Assembly (NCBI GenBank): GCA_001771135.1
Contig: MESW01000003.1
Span: forward strand, 200,719 to 235,785
Length of the DNA: 35,067 nucleotides
Direction: 5' to 3'
Source of the DNA: a candidate division CPR3 bacterium GWF2_35_18
GTDB taxonomy: Bacteria > Patescibacteriota > CPR3 > GWF2-35-18
The translations under genes and the position numbers were made by a program. A model generated the notes under the pieces. It ran no database searches, was not told the origin of the DNA, and worked only from the letters and a program-made list of their open reading frames with translations. This document shows, piece after piece, positions 26,438 to 35,067 of this stretch (the first letter of the stretch is position 1; every line of letters starts with the position of its first letter).

Positions 26438-27339
26438 GATTTAACCTTTGCTAATATCAATGCAACCTCCATCTTTATATTTACAGACGCCATCACGATT
26501 TTATTTACAAGGGGATGATATCTCTTTTTATAATGTTTATCATAAAAGATGTGCATCGATTCGTGAAAAGCCCGAATTGAACGGAGTTTTGTCTCTTTCG
26601 TAGCTTTAGTTAGTTTATGACTGTTCTTTTTAATTCCTGAACTTATACCTTGATAATGTATGCAATGTGACTGCGAATTATAGATAATCTTCCAACCTTT
26701 TTCTTTGAAACGGTAACACCAGTCTAGATCTTCACCGTACATAAAAAATGATTCATCAAACATTCCCACCTCATCAATCGCTTTTTTACGAACTAACATA
26801 TAAGCCCCTTTTACACTATCAACTTCATGAATACCATCTTCATCAAGATAGGTTAGATTATAACCACCAAATAGTTTAGTTCTTGGAAAAATTCGATCTA
26901 GAAACAAAAACCTTCCCATAGACTTCCAAGGAGTGGGAAAACCTCTTTTGCATCCGCGATCAAGTTTCCCATCTGGCAATATTAACTTTGAACTCACCAC
27001 TGAGACTTTCGAATTTTTATCAAGATAAGAAACCATCTTTTCTAGGTTATCGGAAGCTAACTTCGTATCAGGATTCAGAATCAGGAAGTAATCTGTTTGA
27101 TCATAATATTTTTTAATTCCGATATTATTAGCTTTTCCAAAACCATCATTCTTGGAATAAGGTATATAGTAAACCCATGGATATTTTTGTTTGACTACTG
27201 TCTCTGTTCCATCATTCCCGGTATCAATAACTACAGTTTTAACTCGACCCTTGTATGTTTGATTTTTAACCGAATCTAAACATTGTGGCAGAAAATGAAC
27301 TGCATTATAAGAAACGATGATAATAGATACATTTATCAT
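26434..27339 (-). CDS. Glycosyltransferase family 2
   Basis: VSIIIVSYNAVHFLPQCLDSVKNQTYK; FLILNPDTKL; GAYMLVRKKAIDEVGMFDESFFMYGEDLDWCYRFKEKGW. Confidence 0.94.
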   Translation of the reverse strand: MINVSIIIVSYNAVHFLPQCLDSVKNQTYKGRVKTVVIDTGNDGTETVVKQKYPWVYYIPYSKNDGFGKANNIGIKKYYDQTDYFLILNPDTKLASDNLEKMVSYLDKNSKVSVVSSKLILPDGKLDRGCKRGFPTPWKSMGRFLFLDRIFPRTKLFGGYNLTYLDEDGIHEVDSVKGAYMLVRKKAIDEVGMFDESFFMYGEDLDWCYRFKEKGWKIIYNSQSHCIHYQGISSGIKKNSHKLTKATKETKLRSIRAFHESMHIFYDKHYKKRYHPLVNKIVMASVNIKMEVALILAKVKS

Positions 27340-28016
27340 TAGTATTCCAAATCAAACTTCGCGGGATTAACAGTAAAATTCTTTACTGCGTTATTCTTTT
27401 TAACTTCTTCAGTTAATTGATCAAGCGTAACACCTTTTTTCAAAACTAAGGACATTGTAATTTCTAGTTCTTTTCCATCCTTTGTTGACTGTACATTTAA
27501 TATATTCTGCTTAGAAAGTAATTTCTTCAAATTCTGAATTACCTTAGTATTATCAGATTTTGACGTATCAAGAACATATTCAAAAAGATAATCGTAATCA
27601 GAAAATTTTCCAAAATTAATTTTATTTAAGAAATAAACCATAAAAGCAATGATCATCGTCACAAAGACGGCTGAGCTAATTTGACCAACTCCAATTATTA
27701 AACCGGTTGCTAAAACCCAAAAAACAAAGAACATATCTTTTGAATCTTTAATTGCAGTACGAAATCTTACCACAGAAAAAGCTCCAAAAACTCCAATTGC
27801 TGTCGCCAAGTTATTGGAAATAAACATGATGATCATTGTTATAACAGGAAGCAATAAAACAATTGTGTTTACAAATGATTGAGAATAACTCACTGAGCGG
27901 TTACTCTTCTTATATACATAAGCAATTAATATTCCCAAGACAAACGATACTCCCAAGTAAATAATCAAATTTAAAGGGTCAGTAAAAATCTTAATTAATT
28001 CTTTAGTCGAAAACAT
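27339..28016 (-). CDS. DUF4956-domain membrane protein
   Basis: TM helices, then ATAIGVFGAFSVVRFRTAIKDSKDMFFVFWVLATGLIIGVGQ; adjacent to VTC and CotH genes. Confidence 0.87.
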   Translation of the reverse strand: MFSTKELIKIFTDPLNLIIYLGVSFVLGILIAYVYKKSNRSVSYSQSFVNTIVLLLPVITMIIMFISNNLATAIGVFGAFSVVRFRTAIKDSKDMFFVFWVLATGLIIGVGQISSAVFVTMIIAFMVYFLNKINFGKFSDYDYLFEYVLDTSKSDNTKVIQNLKKLLSKQNILNVQSTKDGKELEITMSLVLKKGVTLDQLTEEVKKNNAVKNFTVNPAKFDLEY

Positions 28017-28026
28017 AAAAAACCTC

Positions 28027-28743
28027 CTAATTATTTATTAATAATCTTGTAACTGAATTTGCATATTTAGAGAAAGAATTCCTTTCTAAATTATATCGTT
28101 TTATTATATACCCAAGCCAAGCAGGAATAGTGCTATTTGTTTTTATTTCTAGAACAGTAAAATGGTTATCAACAAAATGAATGTTATTACTCTTTGAATC
28201 AAGATCTTTAATTAAGTTTGCTTTTAAATCATAATCAAACGTCAATCTTAGATTATTTGTAAACTTCGAGAAATACGGTCTTCTTTTATAAACAATTATT
28301 ATTAATGGTTTTAGGTTAAGGTGATGATAATCTTTTACCAACTCTCCCTTTAATTGTCCAGTTATTTGAGGTAAAATATTTTCCTCACTGTAACTTTCTT
28401 TATCTGAAATATCGTAGTTTTGTAAGGATACTCTATCTTTAATTACAATATCCCCGACTTTTCGTTTAATCTCAAAAAAACTCTGTCCATTCAAAGGATA
28501 ACTTCGAATACGATATTTTTTTCGAAAATATACCCCATCTAATTTTTGGTTATAACAATATAAAAAAGGAGAATCATAGTATAAGCTATTTACTTCATAA
28601 AAACCCTTACTATTTATATGTGTGTCTAACTTCATATATTTAGTCACCGTCGGAATTAGTGAATCCGCAAGCGCTGTTGGTAAAATATATTTAAATTCAA
28701 ATCTACGGAAATGTAAATTATATTTTTTATCTTTTTTATTCAT
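28027..28743 (-). CDS. VTC-domain protein (polyphosphate polymerase-like, triphosphate-tunnel fold)
   Basis: FRRFEFKYILP, NSLYYDSP, FRKKYRIRSYP, FFEIKRKVGDIVIKDRVSL, LRLTFDYDL, VLEIKTNSTIPAWL. ATG at 28743 overlaps the CotH stop (ATGAATAA) and is more likely than GTG at 28755. Confidence 0.88.
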   Translation of the reverse strand: MNKKDKKYNLHFRRFEFKYILPTALADSLIPTVTKYMKLDTHINSKGFYEVNSLYYDSPFLYCYNQKLDGVYFRKKYRIRSYPLNGQSFFEIKRKVGDIVIKDRVSLQNYDISDKESYSEENILPQITGQLKGELVKDYHHLNLKPLIIIVYKRRPYFSKFTNNLRLTFDYDLKANLIKDLDSKSNNIHFVDNHFTVLEIKTNSTIPAWLGYIIKRYNLERNSFSKYANSVTRLLINN

Positions 28744-31700
28744 GAATGAAACCACTCTCAGTTAAACCAATATTATCAATAATCCAGTTACTATTCCTTA
28801 TCGACTGCAATGTCTCTGTGCCTATTTTATTTTCATCTTGTAATAAGTTTTCATCACGACTCAGTTTATCAATCAAAGAATTTACGATAACGATGTTTGA
28901 ATCATCTGATAATAATTTTTCTCCGGTAAAAACGTTATCATATGTTAAATTTTTTTCATTATTATAGAATATCGAATTAGAAATTTTACCATAACCTCCA
29001 CCGAAAAAATCTTTTTTCTGATAAGCATTTATCGCGAGATCATTGTAAATAAATACATTGTTTTGAGCTTCAACAGTAGAATGATCTTTGACTTCCATTC
29101 CCGTATGGCAACCATCAAAAAAATTATTAGTAATAAGAGGCAAGCTATTTTCTCCCACGCTAATACATTTATCTCCAGAATTCTGAATATGGTTGTTATA
29201 AATATGCACCTCAGAACCAGAGACATCAACTCCATCATTACCGTTATTAATAAAATAATTATTATACACATCTCCCGTTACAAAATCACCATCAAAGGCG
29301 TCTCCGCTATTACTATCAAAAGTAGTATAACTTAAATCAGCCTTGGCAAATTTAATGTTCAGGCCATCATCTGAGGAGCTTCCCTTCACATAACAGTGAC
29401 TGATTTTTGCTTCTGCATGATAAACCGTAAATTCTGCTGACAGATATGTATTTCTGAAGAATGTTTCGCTTCCATTTTCAAAATTTACATATTCAAACTC
29501 ACTTCCATCAGCTTGATTACCAACGACTGCAAAAACACCATAGTTTTTGTCACTCTTGGCCTTAATAATTATCGGGTTATCTTTGTTTCCGAGAGCAAAA
29601 ACCTGACCATAAGTTATTACTGATTTTCCTTCGGCAATTTTTAGATTCACACCAGAATTAATTATCAAATCGATATTCGAAGGAATCAAGATATCGTAAT
29701 TAATCTCATAGTGAGAATTCTCTTCCAAAATTATTTTATTGTCATTAAGTTTTTCTTTGAAAACTCCTAATTCGTAATCTTCAGGGAAAACTAATTCCTG
29801 CATCTTGTTTTCATTAACGAAAGCGAACCGATCGTAATTCACATTACTTTGGAGTCCAACAATCCCGGTAAATTCTGATTTTGTGGCATAAGTTATATAA
29901 CCCTTTTCTTCTAAATATCTAACAACATTTTTTATTACCGAATCTTTCACTTCAAAATTGGTGTTTTTATATAGTGTGTAGTAATAAGGAACGAATTTAA
30001 ATCGGCCCTGGGTATTATCAAAATATAGTAAATAATCTAGGTTTTCATTACCAGTTAAAGCAAGAAAGTTGTAAAAATCAACGAAAGATTCAATATCAAC
30101 CCATTGATCAATGTTTTTAATATCCTCAACATCTTTGAGAAACTCTTCTAATAATTTGGTATTGTTATCACTTTCGCGAGGATCAAAAGCAATTTTGTCC
30201 CAATTATTTTCATCTAAAGTATCAATCTCATCCTTATCAAAAATATCGGTATCAAAGGTCATTTTGTTGTTCTCAATAAAACCTTTATCAATATTCTCAA
30301 TGAGATAATATTCACCAATATTAAAACCATTTGCTTGTAAATATATCTCTTTATAAAAAGGGATTGCTAAACCTAACTTTTCAGAAACAGACATTGCCTG
30401 AATGTATTTTTGGTTTTGATCATTTCTTTCAATAAGTATCCATTTTTTTCTTCCCTCATACAAATCATCTAGTTTTAATATGATAATATCATCATATTTT
30501 GATTTCTTGAATTCTCCTTTTATATTCTGACTATTAACTTTTACTGTGATATTTTCTTTTACTTTTTCATTAAAATCAAAAAAATCCGAAATATGTACTG
30601 TATTAGCATTAATTTCTAAAATTGGTAAGTTATTAGAATTTTCTATAATTAATTGAGTATTTTCTTGTGTGATTGCATCAAAATTCATTGAGCAATCAGT
30701 TAGACTTAACTCATCTATCTCTGATAATTTTATTTCTTGCCTTGTTAAAGTGTGAATAAGTCTTATTTTAGATACGTCCAAATTCTTTATTTTTATTCGA
30801 TATGTAGTAGGACAAGTATTAGCATACAAAGTCGACTTTGTTCTCCCAGAAATAAGTACTTGATTATTATTGATTTCAGGAGAGGTAACATATTGATTTT
30901 TATTATACAGCTCTATTGATTGATAGGGTTGGTTTAATTCAAGAAAACTACCACCTATCCCTATATAAGTAATATATAAATTATCATTTTCAATAAAGTA
31001 TGAAGCAGTTGCTTTTGATAGCTCAGCCCTCAAAAATTCAACTCTTGTATTAATCTTTAATTTCAAACTATCAATCTCATTAAAAATTTCTTTAGTGGTT
31101 TGAGGATACCTCATTCCGTTTGGATTTTGGTGTGAAGCCCCTTTATAGACATCATAATCTAAAATATCTTTTAAAGTTTCTTTTTCATTTTCTAGATAGT
31201 GATTAATCTTATTATAAAAATTTTCATTATTAATATATCCCCATAGTTTCTCAGAAAAAAGTTGGTTAAAATATACATTTTTTCTTAAAGTAATTGCAAT
31301 TGGTGATTTAATATCCTCGATACTATTTCCATCATTCCCATATGATTGTATCCAAGAAACTGGATCCCATACAATAGGATAAAATTGACTGTTTTTATAT
31401 CCTAACTTCCAATTGTGCTCACTATCATAATGAATATTTTGGATAAAACTAACAAATGAATAAAAATCCGCAAAAGATTCAATATTAGAGTACTTATAAA
31501 AATCATTCACATCATCAGAATTTAACGCATTAATTATTTGATTCAACTTAATATATTCTTCTTGACCTCCTTCAATCTTCCATTTCATTGGATCAACAAA
31601 TAGTGAATACCCCGAAGTTCCATCTGAACCTATGTGTTCACCTTCAAAAATAACCGATAATTTATTTTTTAATGCAAAAGAATCGCTAATATCTTCAACT

Positions 31701-32326
31701 TGTTGATAAACACCTTTAAATTGTCCATTAATAAAAAAACTAACCCAATCAGTTCCTGGCGTTAGAAGATTAAACTCTGATGCTATCAAGTCTTCAGACA
31801 TTTTATCAGCAACAAAATCAGAAGATTTTGGATTAATTAAGTTAATAATAGAACCATCTTCCTTTTTGATTGAATATGATTTTTTTTCAAAAGCCCAATG
31901 ATATAAACTATCACCACGATATTTTAATTCTGCCTCCTGCCAATTATTATTACCTTCTTTTATTTCAATAGTAACCGGAACTCTTCCACTTTCTGGTAAT
32001 GATAAATCGAGTCCCATCAAATCACCATAATCTGCTTTTACCTCTATGATTGATATTTTCGAATTTTCTGATACTTCTTTTATATAATTTTGATTTGATA
32101 TTTTAATCGAGTTTTCAATAAAGTATTTTGTCTTAATAATCTCACTTTTAGTACTATTGAATTTCGCGAGTTGCCCTTCTTTTAAAACTTCAGAGAATAT
32201 GAATCGAATTCTCTCCGGAGCAAAAGCGTTATTTATAGACGTTAAAGTTAACAAAATAATTAATAAATTAATTATAAATGTAAATAAAAGTAGTATTTTT
32301 AGATATGAATTAAAATTCTTTTTCAT
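28736..32326 (-). CDS. Giant extracytoplasmic protein: tandem CotH-like domains plus C-terminal right-handed beta-helix
   Basis: N-terminal TM; CotH-like VTIEIKEGNNNWQEAELKYRGDSLYHWAFEKKSYSIK...DSEHNWKLGYKNSQFYPIVWDPVSW; second degenerate CotH-like unit; parallel beta-helix repeats (VYNNYFINNGNDGVDVSGSEVHIYNNHIQNSGDKCISV). Confidence 0.83.
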   Translation of the reverse strand: MKKNFNSYLKILLLFTFIINLLIILLTLTSINNAFAPERIRFIFSEVLKEGQLAKFNSTKSEIIKTKYFIENSIKISNQNYIKEVSENSKISIIEVKADYGDLMGLDLSLPESGRVPVTIEIKEGNNNWQEAELKYRGDSLYHWAFEKKSYSIKKEDGSIINLINPKSSDFVADKMSEDLIASEFNLLTPGTDWVSFFINGQFKGVYQQVEDISDSFALKNKLSVIFEGEHIGSDGTSGYSLFVDPMKWKIEGGQEEYIKLNQIINALNSDDVNDFYKYSNIESFADFYSFVSFIQNIHYDSEHNWKLGYKNSQFYPIVWDPVSWIQSYGNDGNSIEDIKSPIAITLRKNVYFNQLFSEKLWGYINNENFYNKINHYLENEKETLKDILDYDVYKGASHQNPNGMRYPQTTKEIFNEIDSLKLKINTRVEFLRAELSKATASYFIENDNLYITYIGIGGSFLELNQPYQSIELYNKNQYVTSPEINNNQVLISGRTKSTLYANTCPTTYRIKIKNLDVSKIRLIHTLTRQEIKLSEIDELSLTDCSMNFDAITQENTQLIIENSNNLPILEINANTVHISDFFDFNEKVKENITVKVNSQNIKGEFKKSKYDDIIILKLDDLYEGRKKWILIERNDQNQKYIQAMSVSEKLGLAIPFYKEIYLQANGFNIGEYYLIENIDKGFIENNKMTFDTDIFDKDEIDTLDENNWDKIAFDPRESDNNTKLLEEFLKDVEDIKNIDQWVDIESFVDFYNFLALTGNENLDYLLYFDNTQGRFKFVPYYYTLYKNTNFEVKDSVIKNVVRYLEEKGYITYATKSEFTGIVGLQSNVNYDRFAFVNENKMQELVFPEDYELGVFKEKLNDNKIILEENSHYEINYDILIPSNIDLIINSGVNLKIAEGKSVITYGQVFALGNKDNPIIIKAKSDKNYGVFAVVGNQADGSEFEYVNFENGSETFFRNTYLSAEFTVYHAEAKISHCYVKGSSSDDGLNIKFAKADLSYTTFDSNSGDAFDGDFVTGDVYNNYFINNGNDGVDVSGSEVHIYNNHIQNSGDKCISVGENSLPLITNNFFDGCHTGMEVKDHSTVEAQNNVFIYNDLAINAYQKKDFFGGGYGKISNSIFYNNEKNLTYDNVFTGEKLLSDDSNIVIVNSLIDKLSRDENLLQDENKIGTETLQSIRNSNWIIDNIGLTESGFIHE

Positions 32327-34373
32327 TATTTTTTTGTATTAAATCACTAATACTTCTATTATAAAAATTACTCTCGGACATTATAAATTCGATATTCTTA
32401 ATATCCTTTATTGATACTGCATCCACTAAAGCAGTATATAAAAATGGATCAACACCTATTGTATTAAAGTAATTTGATTTTTCTCGCTCAATATCTGCAG
32501 ATAGTTTCCAGTTAGAAAAATTATTAAATATTAACGATTCTTGTTCATTGTTAAAATTTATTCTTACTTCTTTTAAATAAAATTGACCAATTGGATCTAA
32601 CCGTATATATTTTATTTGTTCGGAATTATTGGGTTCAAAATTATACGAATAAAACCCTTCCTCATTAGATTTTAAACAAGACATTTTACTCGAAGAAAAT
32701 CCAGTCATGCTCCAATACAAACATATGTTATTTCCTAATAATTGGCGAGAATTAACATATGGTTGAATAATCTTTTTAACTTGGAAATAATCACCTTCAC
32801 TTAGAAGTATATTTCCAAGTCTAATTATTGTTTTTTCGTGAGTACTTTCAATCTCTAAAGCTTTATAATAATAATTTTTTGCATCTTCCAGTTTATTTAG
32901 ATTCTCATAGGAATATGCAGTATAAAATTGATAGATAGCATCACGAGCGTCACCTTCTATGCTGACATCAATTATTTTTTCCCATTCTTGCTTACCTTCA
33001 TAAATTTTGATTAATTCATCTATAACTTGTTTGTGGTTAATTGGACTCAGATATTTATAAAGTTCAAGAGCAATTTCCTTTTTATCTAAATTATGAATTT
33101 TCAAAACTCTATCAAATAGGCGATTGAACACACTATCTCTTTCCGTTATATATTTTACATAAATAACGTCAATAAAATTCGAAGATGTAATCGGTGTTTT
33201 CCCAATCTTAGTAAATGGGATATCTATAAATATCCAAACGAAAAAAAGAATAATAATTAAGCTATTTAAAAATAATAATATTAATTTGATTTTCTTAGAT
33301 TTGAAGAAATTAAATAATTTTCGAATAGTTGATATCGATTTAGTAAATTTATAAACATTCTCATAGTTCTGTTTATTGATTGTTTCTTTTCTTTTAATAT
33401 GAAACCGTTTTTTTAATTTTCGGTTTTCTTTTATCCAAAAAATGCTTTTTGGATATATAATTAAATTAAAAATAAATTGTTGGAATTTACGAATGTTGAT
33501 AGGAAATAGATTCTTTAAATATTCTAAAAAAGTATCGTTTTTTAATAACAATAATTGTTGATTCTTGAATGATAATTTTTTGATATATAATGGTTTTGCT
33601 CTTTCATTTCTTATAACCGAGAGTAATCGATTTTTAAATCCCTTTACTTTTTCACTTATTCCTCCCGAAGTTCTTCCATGCCAAAAAACAGCATCCGTAA
33701 TACAATAAAGTTTCCAACCCTGCCAACGTAATCTCCAAGAAACATCAATATCATCTTTGTACATAAAAAAGTCTTCATCAAAATATTCATTTTCAAATTT
33801 AATTGATTCTAATGCCTCTTTTCTATATAAAGAACCAGCTCCGGATACCCCAAAGATTTCATTTGTTCCATCGAATTGTCCATGATCGATCTGATTTTCC
33901 CCTATATCTTTGAAACGACGATTACTAAACATTTGAATACCACATGAATCAATCAAATCAGTTTTTCTGTTATTTTTGAAATCATATCTTTTAATCTTAC
34001 CCATCACCGCCCCAACATCAATATTTTCTTTAATAAACATATGTAATCTCTCTATTGCATCTTTTTCTACTAAAAAGTCATGATTCATGACAAAGAGATA
34101 TTTTCCGGAAGCTTTTTCGATTCCTAAATTATATGCTTTACAAAGACCCGCATTTTTCGTTAATTGTATGATCTTTATCTTTCCTGATTTTTTTTGAAAA
34201 CTGGAAATAATTTGTAAGTTATTTTCTGTTGAAGCACTATCAACAATAATTATTTCAAAATTATCTAATTCTTGAGAAAGAAGCGATTCTATACATCGCT
34301 GGAGAACTTTTGGTTTATTAAAGCTTAAGACTATAAATGAAATTTCTATTTTAGATAGACTCTTTTGGGTCAT
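32310..34373 (-). CDS. Glycosyltransferase family 2 fused to TM, TPR and C-terminal beta-rich region
   Basis: ISFIVLSFNKPKVLQRCIESLLSQELDNFEIIIVDSAS; FFMYKDDIDVSWRLRWQGWKLY; TM ILLFLNSLIIILFFVWIFI; TPR-like YSYENLNKLEDAKNYYYKALEIE. Confidence 0.88.
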   Translation of the reverse strand: MTQKSLSKIEISFIVLSFNKPKVLQRCIESLLSQELDNFEIIIVDSASTENNLQIISSFQKKSGKIKIIQLTKNAGLCKAYNLGIEKASGKYLFVMNHDFLVEKDAIERLHMFIKENIDVGAVMGKIKRYDFKNNRKTDLIDSCGIQMFSNRRFKDIGENQIDHGQFDGTNEIFGVSGAGSLYRKEALESIKFENEYFDEDFFMYKDDIDVSWRLRWQGWKLYCITDAVFWHGRTSGGISEKVKGFKNRLLSVIRNERAKPLYIKKLSFKNQQLLLLKNDTFLEYLKNLFPINIRKFQQFIFNLIIYPKSIFWIKENRKLKKRFHIKRKETINKQNYENVYKFTKSISTIRKLFNFFKSKKIKLILLFLNSLIIILFFVWIFIDIPFTKIGKTPITSSNFIDVIYVKYITERDSVFNRLFDRVLKIHNLDKKEIALELYKYLSPINHKQVIDELIKIYEGKQEWEKIIDVSIEGDARDAIYQFYTAYSYENLNKLEDAKNYYYKALEIESTHEKTIIRLGNILLSEGDYFQVKKIIQPYVNSRQLLGNNICLYWSMTGFSSSKMSCLKSNEEGFYSYNFEPNNSEQIKYIRLDPIGQFYLKEVRINFNNEQESLIFNNFSNWKLSADIEREKSNYFNTIGVDPFLYTALVDAVSIKDIKNIEFIMSESNFYNRSISDLIQKNNEKEF

Positions 34374-35067
34374 AATTTAAAGCTTTTTCCTTCTTTATCT
34401 GTTAATTGAAAGTTTAGGAAACATAGATATAAAACAATACTCAGAACACCCGTAGAAGATACCAAAAAAGGGTTAAAAAATCCAGTTACCAGAATACTCC
34501 CAATCCCGATAGTAAAAGACAACATTAAATAATTCAACTGATTACTTTTTTCTCTTAACCATTTGAATAATGTCAAAAATAAAAAGTATGATAATATAAT
34601 TAACCATATCAAAAAAGCTGGAATGCCAAATTTTGTGATCATATCCAAATATGACAATTCATAGGAATAATTGCCTTCCAACTCCTCAAAATTTTTTCCA
34701 AAGCCGTAACCTAAGATTGGCCGATTTTTAATTTTTTCTATCAGAATCTTATACATTTCCACTCGATATTGAGCAGAATAGGGATCGGCTTTTTTAACAT
34801 CATCTGATCTGGTATCGTCTTCCTTAGTTTTTTCTTGTGCTAGTTCTTTTACATCCTTACTTGTTTTTGTTTTAACCGAAGCTTCTTTACTACTATCAAT
34901 TTTATTATCAACATTACTTTTTTCATCAAGTTCCACACTTTCACTCGGAATTTGATCAACATCTAGCAAATCCAGGTTCGCTGGAATAGATGACAATAAT
35001 CTATTTCTATAATAATCGGTTAAAGAAAAATGAAAAATATAACTACTGATAAATATTGAACTGAAAA
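34370..35067 (-). CDS. O-antigen ligase/polymerase-like membrane protein, 5' truncated by window edge
   Basis: YRVEMYKILIEKIKNRPILGYGFGKNFEELEGNYSYELSYLDMITKFGIPAFLIWLIIL; the frame is open past the ORF-track TTG start to the window edge. Confidence 0.72.
   Translation of the reverse strand, partial: FSSIFISSYIFHFSLTDYYRNRLLSSIPANLDLLDVDQIPSESVELDEKSNVDNKIDSSKEASVKTKTSKDVKELAQEKTKEDDTRSDDVKKADPYSAQYRVEMYKILIEKIKNRPILGYGFGKNFEELEGNYSYELSYLDMITKFGIPAFLIWLIILSYFLFLTLFKWLREKSNQLNYLMLSFTIGIGSILVTGFFNPFLVSSTGVLSIVLYLCFLNFQLTDKEGKSFKL

Noticed and set aside
1-35067. Alternative genetic code (UGA recoded as in some CPR groups)
   Set aside because: TGA serves as a stop in tight ATGA overlaps (e.g. 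2853-2856) and long conserved ORFs read through with the standard bacterial code.
1-35067. CRISPR array, phage or defence island
   Set aside because: No regularly spaced repeats, no Cas, integrase, transposase or recognisable defence genes; gene content is cell wall and glycan biosynthesis.

Overview
AT-rich window with nearly all genes on the minus strand. The content (split dcw/mur cluster, DUF4012 protein, CarS-like protein, archaeal/eukaryal-type GlyRS, CotH/VTC/DUF4956 trio) suggests a Patescibacteria/CPR-like bacterium; the taxonomy is inference only. Reading down the minus strand from the right edge: (i) a surface-glycan block with an O-antigen-ligase-like fragment, a GT2-TPR fusion, a giant tandem-CotH/beta-helix protein, a VTC-domain protein, a DUF4956 protein, GT2, two GT4s, a sugar-phosphate transferase and a DUF4012 protein; (ii) recO, a SpoIIM-like gene, and glycyl-tRNA synthetase behind a T-box riboswitch (specifier GGC) followed by palindromic repeats; (iii) a division/cell-wall block mraZ-rsmH-ftsL-ftsI-murE-pgeF-murC-nudix-rdgB-murB-murA-yvcK; (iv) a pilin-like protein, a polytopic membrane protein, a CarS-like protein, a sugar nucleotidyltransferase and a truncated alanine racemase. 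The most interesting non-coding signals are the glycine T-box, the MraZ-type operator, an unexplained multi-stem element between mraZ and rsmH, and an inverted repeat ACTCATCT-N21/22-AGATGAGT that overlays two far-apart promoters upstream of glycan genes. No tRNA, rRNA, CRISPR array or transposase gene was recognised.
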